A stretch of DNA of 8,341 nucleotides from Bacteroidales bacterium (GTDB taxonomy: Bacteria > Bacteroidota > Bacteroidia > Bacteroidales > DTU049): positions 1 to 8,341 of the forward strand of contig JASEGF010000086.1 in NCBI GenBank assembly GCA_030017935.1. The letters are read 5' to 3'. The notes under the pieces are model-generated. The model had not been told where the DNA came from, ran no database searches, and was given only the letters and a program-made list of their open reading frames with translations. The stretch's first letter is position 1, and every line of letters begins with the position of its first letter. Shown in pieces: positions 1 through 7,243 of this stretch. The translations under genes were made by a program, and so were the position numbers.

Positions 1-1708
1 CCCATCCATAGTTATAATCAGGATGGAATAATAATTGATTATCGCTAATTTTTAGTGATAATCGCAGTTTCTTATTTATAAAATAACTTGTAGATAAATA
101 TAACGATTTTGCATATTCTGCTTTATCTAAATAATATATCCAAAAGTTTTCTGGAGAGGTGAGATTCATCTGCTGTTCTTGAAATGTTATTTGTCCTAAT
201 CTACTTATATCTTTTGAATATCCTATTCTTAGATCCCATCTGAAATTTTTAAGTGGATAGCCAATTGCAGAGAGGCTATATTTCCATTGTTTATCTCCTA
301 GTCCATATCCTGCTGAGCTTTCTAAGATGAATCTTTCAGATAGTTTGTTATTTGTCACAATGCCTAAGCCTAATCTCCATTTCTCAAATACATTATATTG
401 AACTAAATTATTCAATGGTACATAGAATATGCTAATTGGTATATATCCACTCATTAGTGCAGTTGTTAAATCTGCCATTGTGTTTAAATTACTATTTGCT
501 GCTATGCTGTCTAGTAATTGATATGTATTTATGTCTTTTAGTGAATCTTTATTATTTCGGTATTTATTTAATAATTCATTATTTTTTGTTTTCAGTGCAA
601 CCTCAGTGTTAAATAATGTAAATGATTTTTGAAAATCTGGATTATTAATTTTTATTTCATTGAGTACAGTTTCTCCATGGGCAAATAATGGAGAGCCGCC
701 CACAGTGAATCCAGTAAACCATATATCTGTTTTTAATTCTTTGGGGAACCATAAAGAATCTATTAATTCATAATTTTGTGTAATGTTCATTAATAATCCA
801 GGTGTATTATCGTATGGCGAAGCTACTACACTTTTGATAGCCCAACGATATTTAGATATATATAAAAGTCCTTCTATTCCTTCGAAATTTTTGTTTTTAT
901 ATGGTTGATAATGTATTACAAATATAGTGTCTATCCCATCATATATAGTATCTCTCAATGAGAAGTAATAATATTTATTACTATTTGGATTTATTGGGTT
1001 TAGATAATTTTTGTCTCCTATATTTACAGTTTTAGAATAAAATGAAAATGGTGTCAATTCATTAAATAACATAGATATCGTCGGATCTTTTATCCCTGAT
1101 ATTTTGCTATCTATTACTTTTTCATGCCAATCATTGGGATATTTATAAACTATTTCTGATATGTTTTCTGTCAAAAAAATATGATGTTGCTCAAAAAAAT
1201 TTATATATTTATCTTTTATACTATCTGCTAATCTGGTATTTTTCTTAATAGAATCTACAGATGTAGTAACTACAAAACGTCTGTATGCTGTACATGTGAA
1301 ATTATTATAATTTAATGGATTATTTTTTTCTCGATTTAATGTTACTAATTCTATAATGCTATCAGCTGGATTTGGTCCAGGCGTTACAACTACTGCTTCT
1401 AATTGATAATCAATCGGGCTAAGCTTTACAATTTTAATATTAGAAATATCATCGATAGACACAGTATCTTTTTTGTATCCTAAATAGCTGAATATCAAAT
1501 ACTTATTATCTGTAATTTTCTCAATTTTAAAATTACCATTTATATCTGAAATAGTTCCTTTATTTGTATTTAAATAATATATATGTACAAATGGAATAGG
1601 TGCTAGTGTAATGCTATCTACTACTTTGCCTGTGATAAAAGTTTGTTGCGAAAAAGATAGTTTAGTAATTAATATTAATACTACAATGACACAAAACTTC
1701 TTAATCAA
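1..1708 (-). CDS. DUF5686-type outer-membrane protein with N-terminal carboxypeptidase-regulatory-like domain (3' end missing)
   Basis: The frame stays open for 569 codons and runs off the left edge, so the C-terminus is missing. Residues 1-20 form a signal peptide (MIKKFCVIVV..., ending SFS before QQ). Residues about 25-97 look like a carboxypeptidase-regulatory-like beta-sandwich (TGKVVDS, GTISDINGNFKI, FSYLGYKK). The stretch QLEAVVVTPGPNPADSIIE (102-120), followed by NREKNNPLNYNNFTCTAYRR, is the characteristic junction into the DUF5686 region. From about residue 435 alternating aromatic/polar strands (WRLGLGIV, FILESSAGYGLG, WKYSLSAIGY, WDLRIGYS) suggest an outer-membrane beta-barrel. Family members are usually about 800 residues or more, so roughly the last third is absent. 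The start is taken as TTG at 1708-1706: an in-frame TAA lies at 1714-1712, only ATT intervenes, and TTG gives a complete signal peptide. It lies 244 bp downstream of, and parallel to, the YD-like repeat gene. The family's function is unknown; the barrel is inferred from strand pattern. Confidence 0.85.
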   Translation of the reverse strand, partial: MIKKFCVIVVLILITKLSFSQQTFITGKVVDSITLAPIPFVHIYYLNTNKGTISDINGNFKIEKITDNKYLIFSYLGYKKDTVSIDDISNIKIVKLSPIDYQLEAVVVTPGPNPADSIIELVTLNREKNNPLNYNNFTCTAYRRFVVTTSVDSIKKNTRLADSIKDKYINFFEQHHIFLTENISEIVYKYPNDWHEKVIDSKISGIKDPTISMLFNELTPFSFYSKTVNIGDKNYLNPINPNSNKYYYFSLRDTIYDGIDTIFVIHYQPYKNKNFEGIEGLLYISKYRWAIKSVVASPYDNTPGLLMNITQNYELIDSLWFPKELKTDIWFTGFTVGGSPLFAHGETVLNEIKINNPDFQKSFTLFNTEVALKTKNNELLNKYRNNKDSLKDINTYQLLDSIAANSNLNTMADLTTALMSGYIPISIFYVPLNNLVQYNVFEKWRLGLGIVTNNKLSERFILESSAGYGLGDKQWKYSLSAIGYPLKNFRWDLRIGYSKDISRLGQITFQEQQMNLTSPENFWIYYLDKAEYAKSLYLSTSYFINKKLRLSLKISDNQLLFHPDYNYGW

Positions 1709-1724
1709 AATTTATTTTTTATTT

Positions 1725-1732
1725 CAAAATTA
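1725..1732 (-). promoter_or_regulatory. Possible Bacteroidota -7 element (TAATTTTG) before the DUF5686-type gene
   Basis: Read on the minus strand, TAATTTTG matches the Bacteroidota consensus TAnnTTTG and lies 16 bp upstream of the TTG start, which would give a leader of only about 10 nt. I see no convincing TTTG or TTG -33 box about 19 bp further upstream. The surrounding bases (1709-1790) are so AT-rich that a chance match is quite possible. If real, it would let the DUF5686-type gene be transcribed independently of the tamB operon. Confidence 0.25.
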
Positions 1733-1790
1733 CAAAAAATCCAAATATTATTAATTTAAATTAAACTCTCCTTTAATTAAACTTCCATTT

Positions 1791-1977
1791 TCACCACTTC
1801 TCCCTTTCTCCCAAGTCTCCATTTCACCCAGTCACCCCATCTCCAAGTCACCCAGTCTCCCCAGTCTCCATTTCTCCCTTTCACACACCTCATCCTCACC
1901 TCGTCTCCCCCATCACCCCATCACCTCTTCACCTCGTCTCCCCGTCTCCCAGTCACCAAGTCTCCCCCGTCTCCCAA
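1791..1977. repeat. Degenerate octanucleotide tandem array, 23 units of TC(A/T)CCNNN
   Basis: Reading the plus strand, a TC(A/T)C-type core recurs at 1791, 1799, 1807, 1816, 1824, 1832, 1840, 1848, 1856, 1865, 1873, 1881, 1890 (degenerate, TCATCC), 1896, 1904, 1913, 1921, 1929, 1937, 1945, 1953, 1961 and 1970. That makes 23 units: 17 of exactly 8 bp, five of 9 bp and one of 6 bp. Typical units are TCTCCCAG, TCACCCAG, TCTCCATT, TCACCCCA and TCTCCCTT. Position 3 is almost evenly T (12) or A (11), and positions 6-8 vary. A decayed further unit (TCACAGTC) may extend it to about 1985. The plus strand is almost pure C/T/A and the minus strand is G/A-rich with many GGG and GGGG runs, in sharp contrast to the AT-rich neighbours. 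There is no spacer/direct-repeat architecture, so it is not CRISPR. The right end codes for the tail of the upstream gene. It resembles in style the short tandem repeats known from some bacterial intergenic regions; function unknown. Confidence 0.9.
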
Positions 1978-2801
1978 TCACAGTCTATTTCTATTGTTTT
2001 ATATTTTATTACATCCTTTTTTATTGGTTTCATTGTGTAATCTTTATTTATAATTTTTTTAGGTTCTGCATTATTTGACCCTAATTTATACTGTTCTTTT
2101 TGTATAATCAAGTTATTCCTCACAAATAAAATTTCTTTTATTTTGCCATCATTATTATAGATAAAATATTTTTCTAAAATATCTGTATTATCCAAATTAT
2201 TTTGAATTTTTTCTTTTAATAAAAAATGGTCATTAGAATATTCATAAATCCAAATGCAAAGAGTATCATTATCTCTCAATTGTATTTTTTTTATTAGATT
2301 CCCATTATTATCATAATTATAAATCCAATTTTGTGAATAAATAGTTGCAATATCAGATAGTTCTGCATAAGATATCTCTTTTGTTCTGCCTAAGTGATCA
2401 TATATATATCTTGTTAAATATCGCATAGAATCAGTATATTCTTGTATTTCAAATGGTAGAGTATCATAATAATTATAAAATGTGACAGAGACAAGATCAG
2501 CATTATGTAATGTTCTAATTTTTTCTATTTTATTTTTTTCATTATATGAATAATAGTATTTTAATGTATCAGTATTAAAAATAATAATTTTAGTAGTCAA
2601 TAAAGTATCTTTATAATAATAAATCTCAGTAATTTTATTTTGCAGGTCTTGAATATACACAGGTTTATCAAATTGGTTATAATATATTTTTTTACTTAAA
2701 TTATTATTAAAATATATTTCTTGTAATTCACATTGAGAATAAATAATATTACCATATAGAGATAATATCAAAAAAATAATTTTGCTAAATAAATTATTCA
2801 T
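1953..2801 (-). CDS. Small exported protein of ~26-residue YD-like repeats, second gene of the tamB operon
   Basis: I do not recognise a named family for this 282-residue protein. Residues 1-23 are a signal peptide (MNNLFSKIIFLILSLYG..., ending YSQ). Cys24 follows directly, but YSQC is a poor lipobox, so export with signal peptidase I cleavage is more likely than lipidation. The mature chain is a series of tyrosine-rich beta-strand pairs recurring at about residues 30, 59, 81, 107, 131, 158, 184, 211 and 236. The clearest copies are YDHLGRTKEI, YDNNGNLIKKI, YSNDHFLLKEKI and YNNDGKIKEIL, close to the YD/RHS repeat pattern (YDxxGxLxxI). There is no toxin or RHS core domain. The ATG overlaps the tamB stop (ATGAATAA shared, 8 nt), which indicates translational coupling and settles the start. 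The last eight codons (DWETGETW) and the TGA stop are encoded by the octamer array, so the native C-terminus may have been replaced. Role unknown; a periplasmic or surface beta-rich protein is my inference. Confidence 0.85.
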   Translation of the reverse strand: MNNLFSKIIFLILSLYGNIIYSQCELQEIYFNNNLSKKIYYNQFDKPVYIQDLQNKITEIYYYKDTLLTTKIIIFNTDTLKYYYSYNEKNKIEKIRTLHNADLVSVTFYNYYDTLPFEIQEYTDSMRYLTRYIYDHLGRTKEISYAELSDIATIYSQNWIYNYDNNGNLIKKIQLRDNDTLCIWIYEYSNDHFLLKEKIQNNLDNTDILEKYFIYNNDGKIKEILFVRNNLIIQKEQYKLGSNNAEPKKIINKDYTMKPIKKDVIKYKTIEIDCDWETGETW

Positions 2802-5800
2802 TTACTTTTTTATATTTTTTAGTTTTTGCCCACATTTCTTTAATTCTATCAAAGCTATAGTTATATGAAATACCTATACCCTGTGTATATTGTCCATAAT
2901 AAATGAGTTGATCGTAGGGATTAGTTTTATTAAAAAGTCTAAGTTTCAGATTATCACTAAATCGATAGGATACATCAAAATCGCCGACAAAATTTGATGA
3001 AGATTGAGTAGTAGAAGTATTGTTGTTACTTACACCAATATTACTAGAAATTTGTAATTTACCATCTAAAAGTTGAGTAGACAGGCTCACTTGCGTCTCT
3101 GTAGGACTGTAAACAAAGCCTACATTCACATCACCAGTTATCTGAGAAAGCCAGTTGCTGAATTGATTAGATAGCATTTCGAAAGATGTATTACCTATAC
3201 CACCTCCTATATCTAATCCACGCATACCTGCAGGAGAAATGAAAGAATTAAAAAGTAATAGAGCAAAAACCTGTTGCATTACATCTTGATCTGTTCTCAA
3301 TACATTTTTTACTAAATTTTTAGTTTCTTCATCAGATTCTGGTAATTCAATATCAAATTTAATTTCTGGAGACATGAAATTCCCTGTGATATGCAAAAGC
3401 ACACTAACTAAATATTTTTGTTTATAAACTTCGGAAGAGTCGAGATGTCCCACAAGTGAATATAATGATGTACGGATATTATTCCTAGCTATTATATCCA
3501 TTTCTCCATTCATTACATTACCACGCCATTTAATGACACTTCCTGGATCGATATTGAATTTTTTATTAATAGTATTTTGCATTGTCAAATTGTAGTATCC
3601 ATCTACTATTGTCACGTCTCCTAAAAGATTTAGATTGCCATCAGCATCCATGGTTAATTGTATATCGCCATTTGCTTTTACCATTATTTTGTCACCAATT
3701 CTCGGATCAAATTCTATATTTATTTCTGTATCAGGGCTAGGGGATACCCTTAGATTCATAGAAATTGTAGTTTTATCTGAAGTTAATTGTCTCATTGGTT
3801 TTATTTGAAGTGTGTCAGTAGTAGTATCTTTGGGATTTACGAAATTAATAAAATTACTTTGCTCTACTACACTAGTTGAAGAAATAGGTATATATAGTCT
3901 AGTACCTGATTCAGTGCTGACGTTACCATCGATTTTCAGTGAATTTATTGGCCCCTGCAATCTAATTGCTCCACTCACTAAGCCTCTACCATAGAAATAT
4001 TCATTCTGATCTGGTGGAGCATCTACAGCTAAAAAATTATTAAATGTTAACCTAGTATCCATGTTAAAATCAGAGAAATTTTTATATTTCATCACAAAAT
4101 ATCCACTTGCAGTATTAGCCTCTGGATCATTTAGCACTATAGAATCTATTCTTATTTCGTTGGGATTAATTGTGACATTTGTAGTAAAAGTATAAGCTAC
4201 ATTAGTATAATTAATTTTTAATCTAGTACGTATTAGTTCTATTTCTCCTTTCATTTGAGGAGCTGAGAAGCTACCATAAACATTTACATTACCTTGAACA
4301 TAGCCACCTATATTTGATACATACTCAGACATCATAGGTTCTATAAAAGATAAATTAAAATTACTAAAATCTATATTTAAATCCATATTATTTGCTCCCG
4401 TAGGATAAATATAACCATTAGCTTTTAGTGGCATTCTGACGCCTTGTGTGCCTATGTCTTTCAAAACCAAGTCTGTTTTAATACCTTTTTTTATTGTGTC
4501 CCATTTACTATTAAATTCTATATTCCCAATTCGTTTCCCATTAAAACTTAAATCACTTAGATTTATGTTAGCAAGTAAATTTGGTATTTTTTGATTAAAT
4601 TTACTTAACTCTACTTTACCATCTAAATAGCCACCAATATTATATTGAAAATTACTAACGAAATTATTAATTTGAGACATTTCAATATTTTTCAAAACTA
4701 CAGTTAATGGGGCTTCTGATGTTTTACTATAAATTCCATTTACTTTTATACTCTGAGTATTAGTAACTAATTCGAAATTTGAAATATTTAAATCTTCACC
4801 GTGATAAGTAATGGCTGATGGTTCTAAAATATACCAAACAGAATCTGCTATAGTTATAGAACTAGGATAAAAATATAAAGACAAATTATTTTTTTCTTTG
4901 AAATCAATGAATCCTTGTATATCAGTGCTCATGGGATAATACACCTGTGCATAAGGAATTTTTATTTGAAAATCCACCTTATTATGATTAATAGTACTAA
5001 ACAATTCTATTTTGTTAGTATTAATTTGATTACTTGTAATGTTTTTAATATCTAATTGTAGATAAGATACATTATTGAATGTTTCTACATTAAGATTTAA
5101 ACTATCAGCAATTGCTATATTACTATATGAAAATTTAGGTGTATTTATATTAAAGTTTAGCTCATTGGTACTACTTTGGAAACCACCACGAGCTTGTATC
5201 TCTGACAGAGATAATTCTTTAACAAAAATATTGACAAATTGCTGAATTTTAGGTTTTATCAGTAGTGAAAAGTTGAAATTTTGATTTGATTCGATTGATT
5301 GAAATGTACTATCATTGTATAGTTTTGGGAAATACGCATTGACAAAGTCTTTTATGGCTTCATCAATAGTAGCAAAATTTATTTGACCTATCAAATCAAA
5401 ATCTAAAAGATCTGATTTAATATTTATATTTTTTTCAATATCATTAATATTTTGAATTGTTAATAATAATGAATCCATACTTCCAGATATATTCCCTTCA
5501 ATATAATGGAGATCTTTAATAGATACAACCCCGAGCATATTATTTACATTGTTACCATTAATATTTGCATTAATTTTGGCTGATATAGTAGATATATTTT
5601 CATTTCTTGCAGCATGCAGATTATTCAAATTTATATTTTCTGCATTCATATCTACTACAATAGAGCTTAATATTTTACCATATTGTGCATTAGCTATTAA
5701 ATCTAAGCTCATGTTAGGATCTAAAGAATGAATTTCTGTGTGATAATTAGAATCAATTTTGTCAACAGTACCTTTTATCTGTGATAGTTCTATACCAGAG

Positions 5801-7230
5801 ATTACAATTTTATTAATATCTAAATTTGCTTGAGCTGATAAAGTAGATAAATTAAAATTATTGACATTTAAATAATTAATATCAAAATCTAAATTACCAT
5901 CTAAGTGTTGTAGCGGATTTCCAGGAATATTTAATTCAGCAAAATTAAAATTTGTAAAATTAAATTGTCCAGAATAAGAGCTATTTTTACCATTAATTGT
6001 AACATAAATATTCTCATTTGGATTGTCTATAGACATTTCAAAATCAATAACATCAGCCATGCCTACACCACTTGCATTTACAGTGAATGTGCTAATAAAA
6101 GGTATATGAATATTAGTAGGTAAAATACTTTCTCCTTTAATAGTAATCGCACTTATATCTTCATTGGTAATGTTTTTACCTTGAATAGCTAGGTAGTATT
6201 GCATATTTTGAAAATCTACCACATTTTTCATCCAAAAATCTACGTCCATTTCAGAAGATTTCCCTATAATAAGTTTCAAATTATCTGAACGTAAATCATT
6301 AGCATTTCCATTCAATGAACCATTCAATCTGACAGGTATATACACACCACGAACATCTGGAGCAAAAAAACTAATATCCACGAAAGATAAATTAGATGGT
6401 CTGAAATATACATTCATCTCTACAGAGTCTACGAAATATTTAAAAGAATTGAAAGAATTGTACTTAAAAATTAAATCTGCATTTAATTGTGAATGAGGAG
6501 TAGTTAAATGAGCATTATTCATCGAGAAATATTTGTTATTAATGGTAAAATCACAGTCTAAGTGTTTGAGCTGCATACCATATTTTTCCTTAGTAGATAG
6601 CTCATGTATCTTTACATTTATATTAATATTATCAGTCATTTCAAAATCAGTAATCCAAAGGTTCACATCAGTGAAGTCCATAGCTTTATAATTAAAAGTA
6701 CTGTCAAAAACTGGAAAATTATCATCAATATATTTGATAGTCCCATCAATAATTTTTAATTTTCCAATAGTAATTTTAGGAGTAGTAGATTTTTCTTTAA
6801 TTGTATCTTTAGAAAAATATTCAGAAATATAATTAATGTTTAAAACGCTATCACCTTCATAAGTTCGCATATTAATATATGGTTGCTTTATGATAGCATC
6901 TTTGAAGTCCATACTAAAAGGCTTACTAAAAGGATTAATATTTTTAATTTTTACTTTAACATAAGGCAACCCGAATAATATACTGTCACGCTGGTCATAC
7001 ATGTATACATCTAATAGTTCTATATTAGTAAAAGTATTAAATTTAATTTGACCAATTTCGAACTTTGCATGTAAATTATCTTGCCACCAATTTTCGAAAA
7101 TGCTAATAAAATAATTCTGAGTAATTGGAGCTTTTATAGTTACCAAAAGTAAAGCAGGTACAGCAAATATTAGCCATATTAAAATTAAAATTATAGTTCT
7201 AAAAATTTTTTTACCTTTGTGTAAAGACAT
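2794..7230 (-). CDS. tamB: Translocation and assembly module protein TamB (AsmA-like family, DUF490)
   Basis: This encodes a 1478-residue envelope-spanning protein. Residues about 11-32 (after MSLHKGKKIF) are a single hydrophobic anchor for the inner membrane. The remainder is Asn/Asp/Ile/Leu-rich alternating beta structure, as expected for the long hydrophobic-groove 'beta-taco' fold of AsmA-like proteins. The C-terminal TamB (DUF490) domain covers roughly residue 1030 to the end, with landmarks IRLQGPINSLKIDGNV, EFDPRIGDKIMVKANGDI, TIVDGYYNLTMQ and LLLFNSFISP, and a closing barrel-like stretch including GDFDVSYRFSDNLKLRLFNK and YTQGIGISYNYSFD, typical of Bacteroidota homologues. In proteobacteria TamB partners the Omp85 protein TamA and, with YhdP and YdbH, supports phospholipid transport to the outer membrane. 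I start it at ATG 7230 because the anchor follows at once; a GTG at 7305 would add 25 residues from inside tsaD. It overlaps the next gene by 8 nt. No Omp85 partner is visible in this window. Confidence 0.95.
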   Translation of the reverse strand: MSLHKGKKIFRTIILILIWLIFAVPALLLVTIKAPITQNYFISIFENWWQDNLHAKFEIGQIKFNTFTNIELLDVYMYDQRDSILFGLPYVKVKIKNINPFSKPFSMDFKDAIIKQPYINMRTYEGDSVLNINYISEYFSKDTIKEKSTTPKITIGKLKIIDGTIKYIDDNFPVFDSTFNYKAMDFTDVNLWITDFEMTDNININVKIHELSTKEKYGMQLKHLDCDFTINNKYFSMNNAHLTTPHSQLNADLIFKYNSFNSFKYFVDSVEMNVYFRPSNLSFVDISFFAPDVRGVYIPVRLNGSLNGNANDLRSDNLKLIIGKSSEMDVDFWMKNVVDFQNMQYYLAIQGKNITNEDISAITIKGESILPTNIHIPFISTFTVNASGVGMADVIDFEMSIDNPNENIYVTINGKNSSYSGQFNFTNFNFAELNIPGNPLQHLDGNLDFDINYLNVNNFNLSTLSAQANLDINKIVISGIELSQIKGTVDKIDSNYHTEIHSLDPNMSLDLIANAQYGKILSSIVVDMNAENINLNNLHAARNENISTISAKINANINGNNVNNMLGVVSIKDLHYIEGNISGSMDSLLLTIQNINDIEKNINIKSDLLDFDLIGQINFATIDEAIKDFVNAYFPKLYNDSTFQSIESNQNFNFSLLIKPKIQQFVNIFVKELSLSEIQARGGFQSSTNELNFNINTPKFSYSNIAIADSLNLNVETFNNVSYLQLDIKNITSNQINTNKIELFSTINHNKVDFQIKIPYAQVYYPMSTDIQGFIDFKEKNNLSLYFYPSSITIADSVWYILEPSAITYHGEDLNISNFELVTNTQSIKVNGIYSKTSEAPLTVVLKNIEMSQINNFVSNFQYNIGGYLDGKVELSKFNQKIPNLLANINLSDLSFNGKRIGNIEFNSKWDTIKKGIKTDLVLKDIGTQGVRMPLKANGYIYPTGANNMDLNIDFSNFNLSFIEPMMSEYVSNIGGYVQGNVNVYGSFSAPQMKGEIELIRTRLKINYTNVAYTFTTNVTINPNEIRIDSIVLNDPEANTASGYFVMKYKNFSDFNMDTRLTFNNFLAVDAPPDQNEYFYGRGLVSGAIRLQGPINSLKIDGNVSTESGTRLYIPISSTSVVEQSNFINFVNPKDTTTDTLQIKPMRQLTSDKTTISMNLRVSPSPDTEINIEFDPRIGDKIMVKANGDIQLTMDADGNLNLLGDVTIVDGYYNLTMQNTINKKFNIDPGSVIKWRGNVMNGEMDIIARNNIRTSLYSLVGHLDSSEVYKQKYLVSVLLHITGNFMSPEIKFDIELPESDEETKNLVKNVLRTDQDVMQQVFALLLFNSFISPAGMRGLDIGGGIGNTSFEMLSNQFSNWLSQITGDVNVGFVYSPTETQVSLSTQLLDGKLQISSNIGVSNNNTSTTQSSSNFVGDFDVSYRFSDNLKLRLFNKTNPYDQLIYYGQYTQGIGISYNYSFDRIKEMWAKTKKYKKVNE
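7212..7219 (+). promoter_or_regulatory. Candidate Bacteroidota -7 element (TACCTTTG) for tsaD, inside the tamB 5' coding region
   Basis: TACCTTTG is an exact match to the Bacteroidota TAnnTTTG -7 consensus and ends 15 bp before the tsaD ATG, predicting a leader of about 10 nt. No TTTG or TTG -33 element is visible near 7185-7193. The start codons of tsaD and tamB are only 4 bp apart, so the tsaD promoter has to lie within tamB codons, and this is the best match there. I found no equivalent match for tamB on the minus strand within about 90 bp inside tsaD. Confidence 0.4.
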
Positions 7231-7243
7231 AATTATGACTTTA
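7222..7243. promoter_or_regulatory. 22-bp near-palindrome spanning both the tamB and tsaD start codons
   Basis: The sequence is symmetrical about the central AATT at 7231-7234. The left arm is TAAAG, A, CAT and the right arm is ATG, A, CTTTA. Ten of the eleven base pairs are symmetrical and only 7227/7238 (A opposite A) breaks it; the central ten bases CATAATTATG are a perfect palindrome. The left CAT is the tamB start codon on the minus strand and the right ATG is the tsaD start codon. Such symmetry could be an operator that controls both genes, but it may simply follow from two ATG codons placed back to back in AT-rich DNA. Confidence 0.4.

Noticed and set aside
1791..1977. CRISPR array
   Set aside because: The units are only 8 bp, contiguous and degenerate, without 20-40 bp repeats, unique spacers, a leader or cas genes.
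1781..1990. Plus-strand coding region through the octamer array (no stops in any frame)
   Set aside because: The lack of stops simply follows from the near-absence of the required base patterns in a C/T-rich repeat. There is no start codon and the translation would be a low-complexity repeat.
2020..2030. Cys24 of the YD-like protein as a lipidation site
   Set aside because: The residues before it (YSQ) do not fit the lipobox, and SQ/YSQ endings are typical of signal peptidase I sites in this phylum. The coordinates given lie within the gene only; the codon itself is near 2730.
3812..3994. 60-codon plus-strand open frame
   Set aside because: It is antisense to the conserved TamB domain, with no signal, motif or initiation context. 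It is explained as a shadow of tamB.
5549..5731. 60-codon plus-strand open frame with hydrophobic residues
   Set aside because: It lies wholly antisense to tamB. Its hydrophobicity reflects the complementary strand of Asn/Ile-rich codons, and there is no independent evidence of a gene.
7217..7234. TTG start for tsaD at 7217
   Set aside because: It adds MCKDII, which is not family-like, and begins within the candidate -7 element and the tamB 5' end. ATG 7235 places the conserved GIESSCDET motif at the usual distance from the N-terminus.
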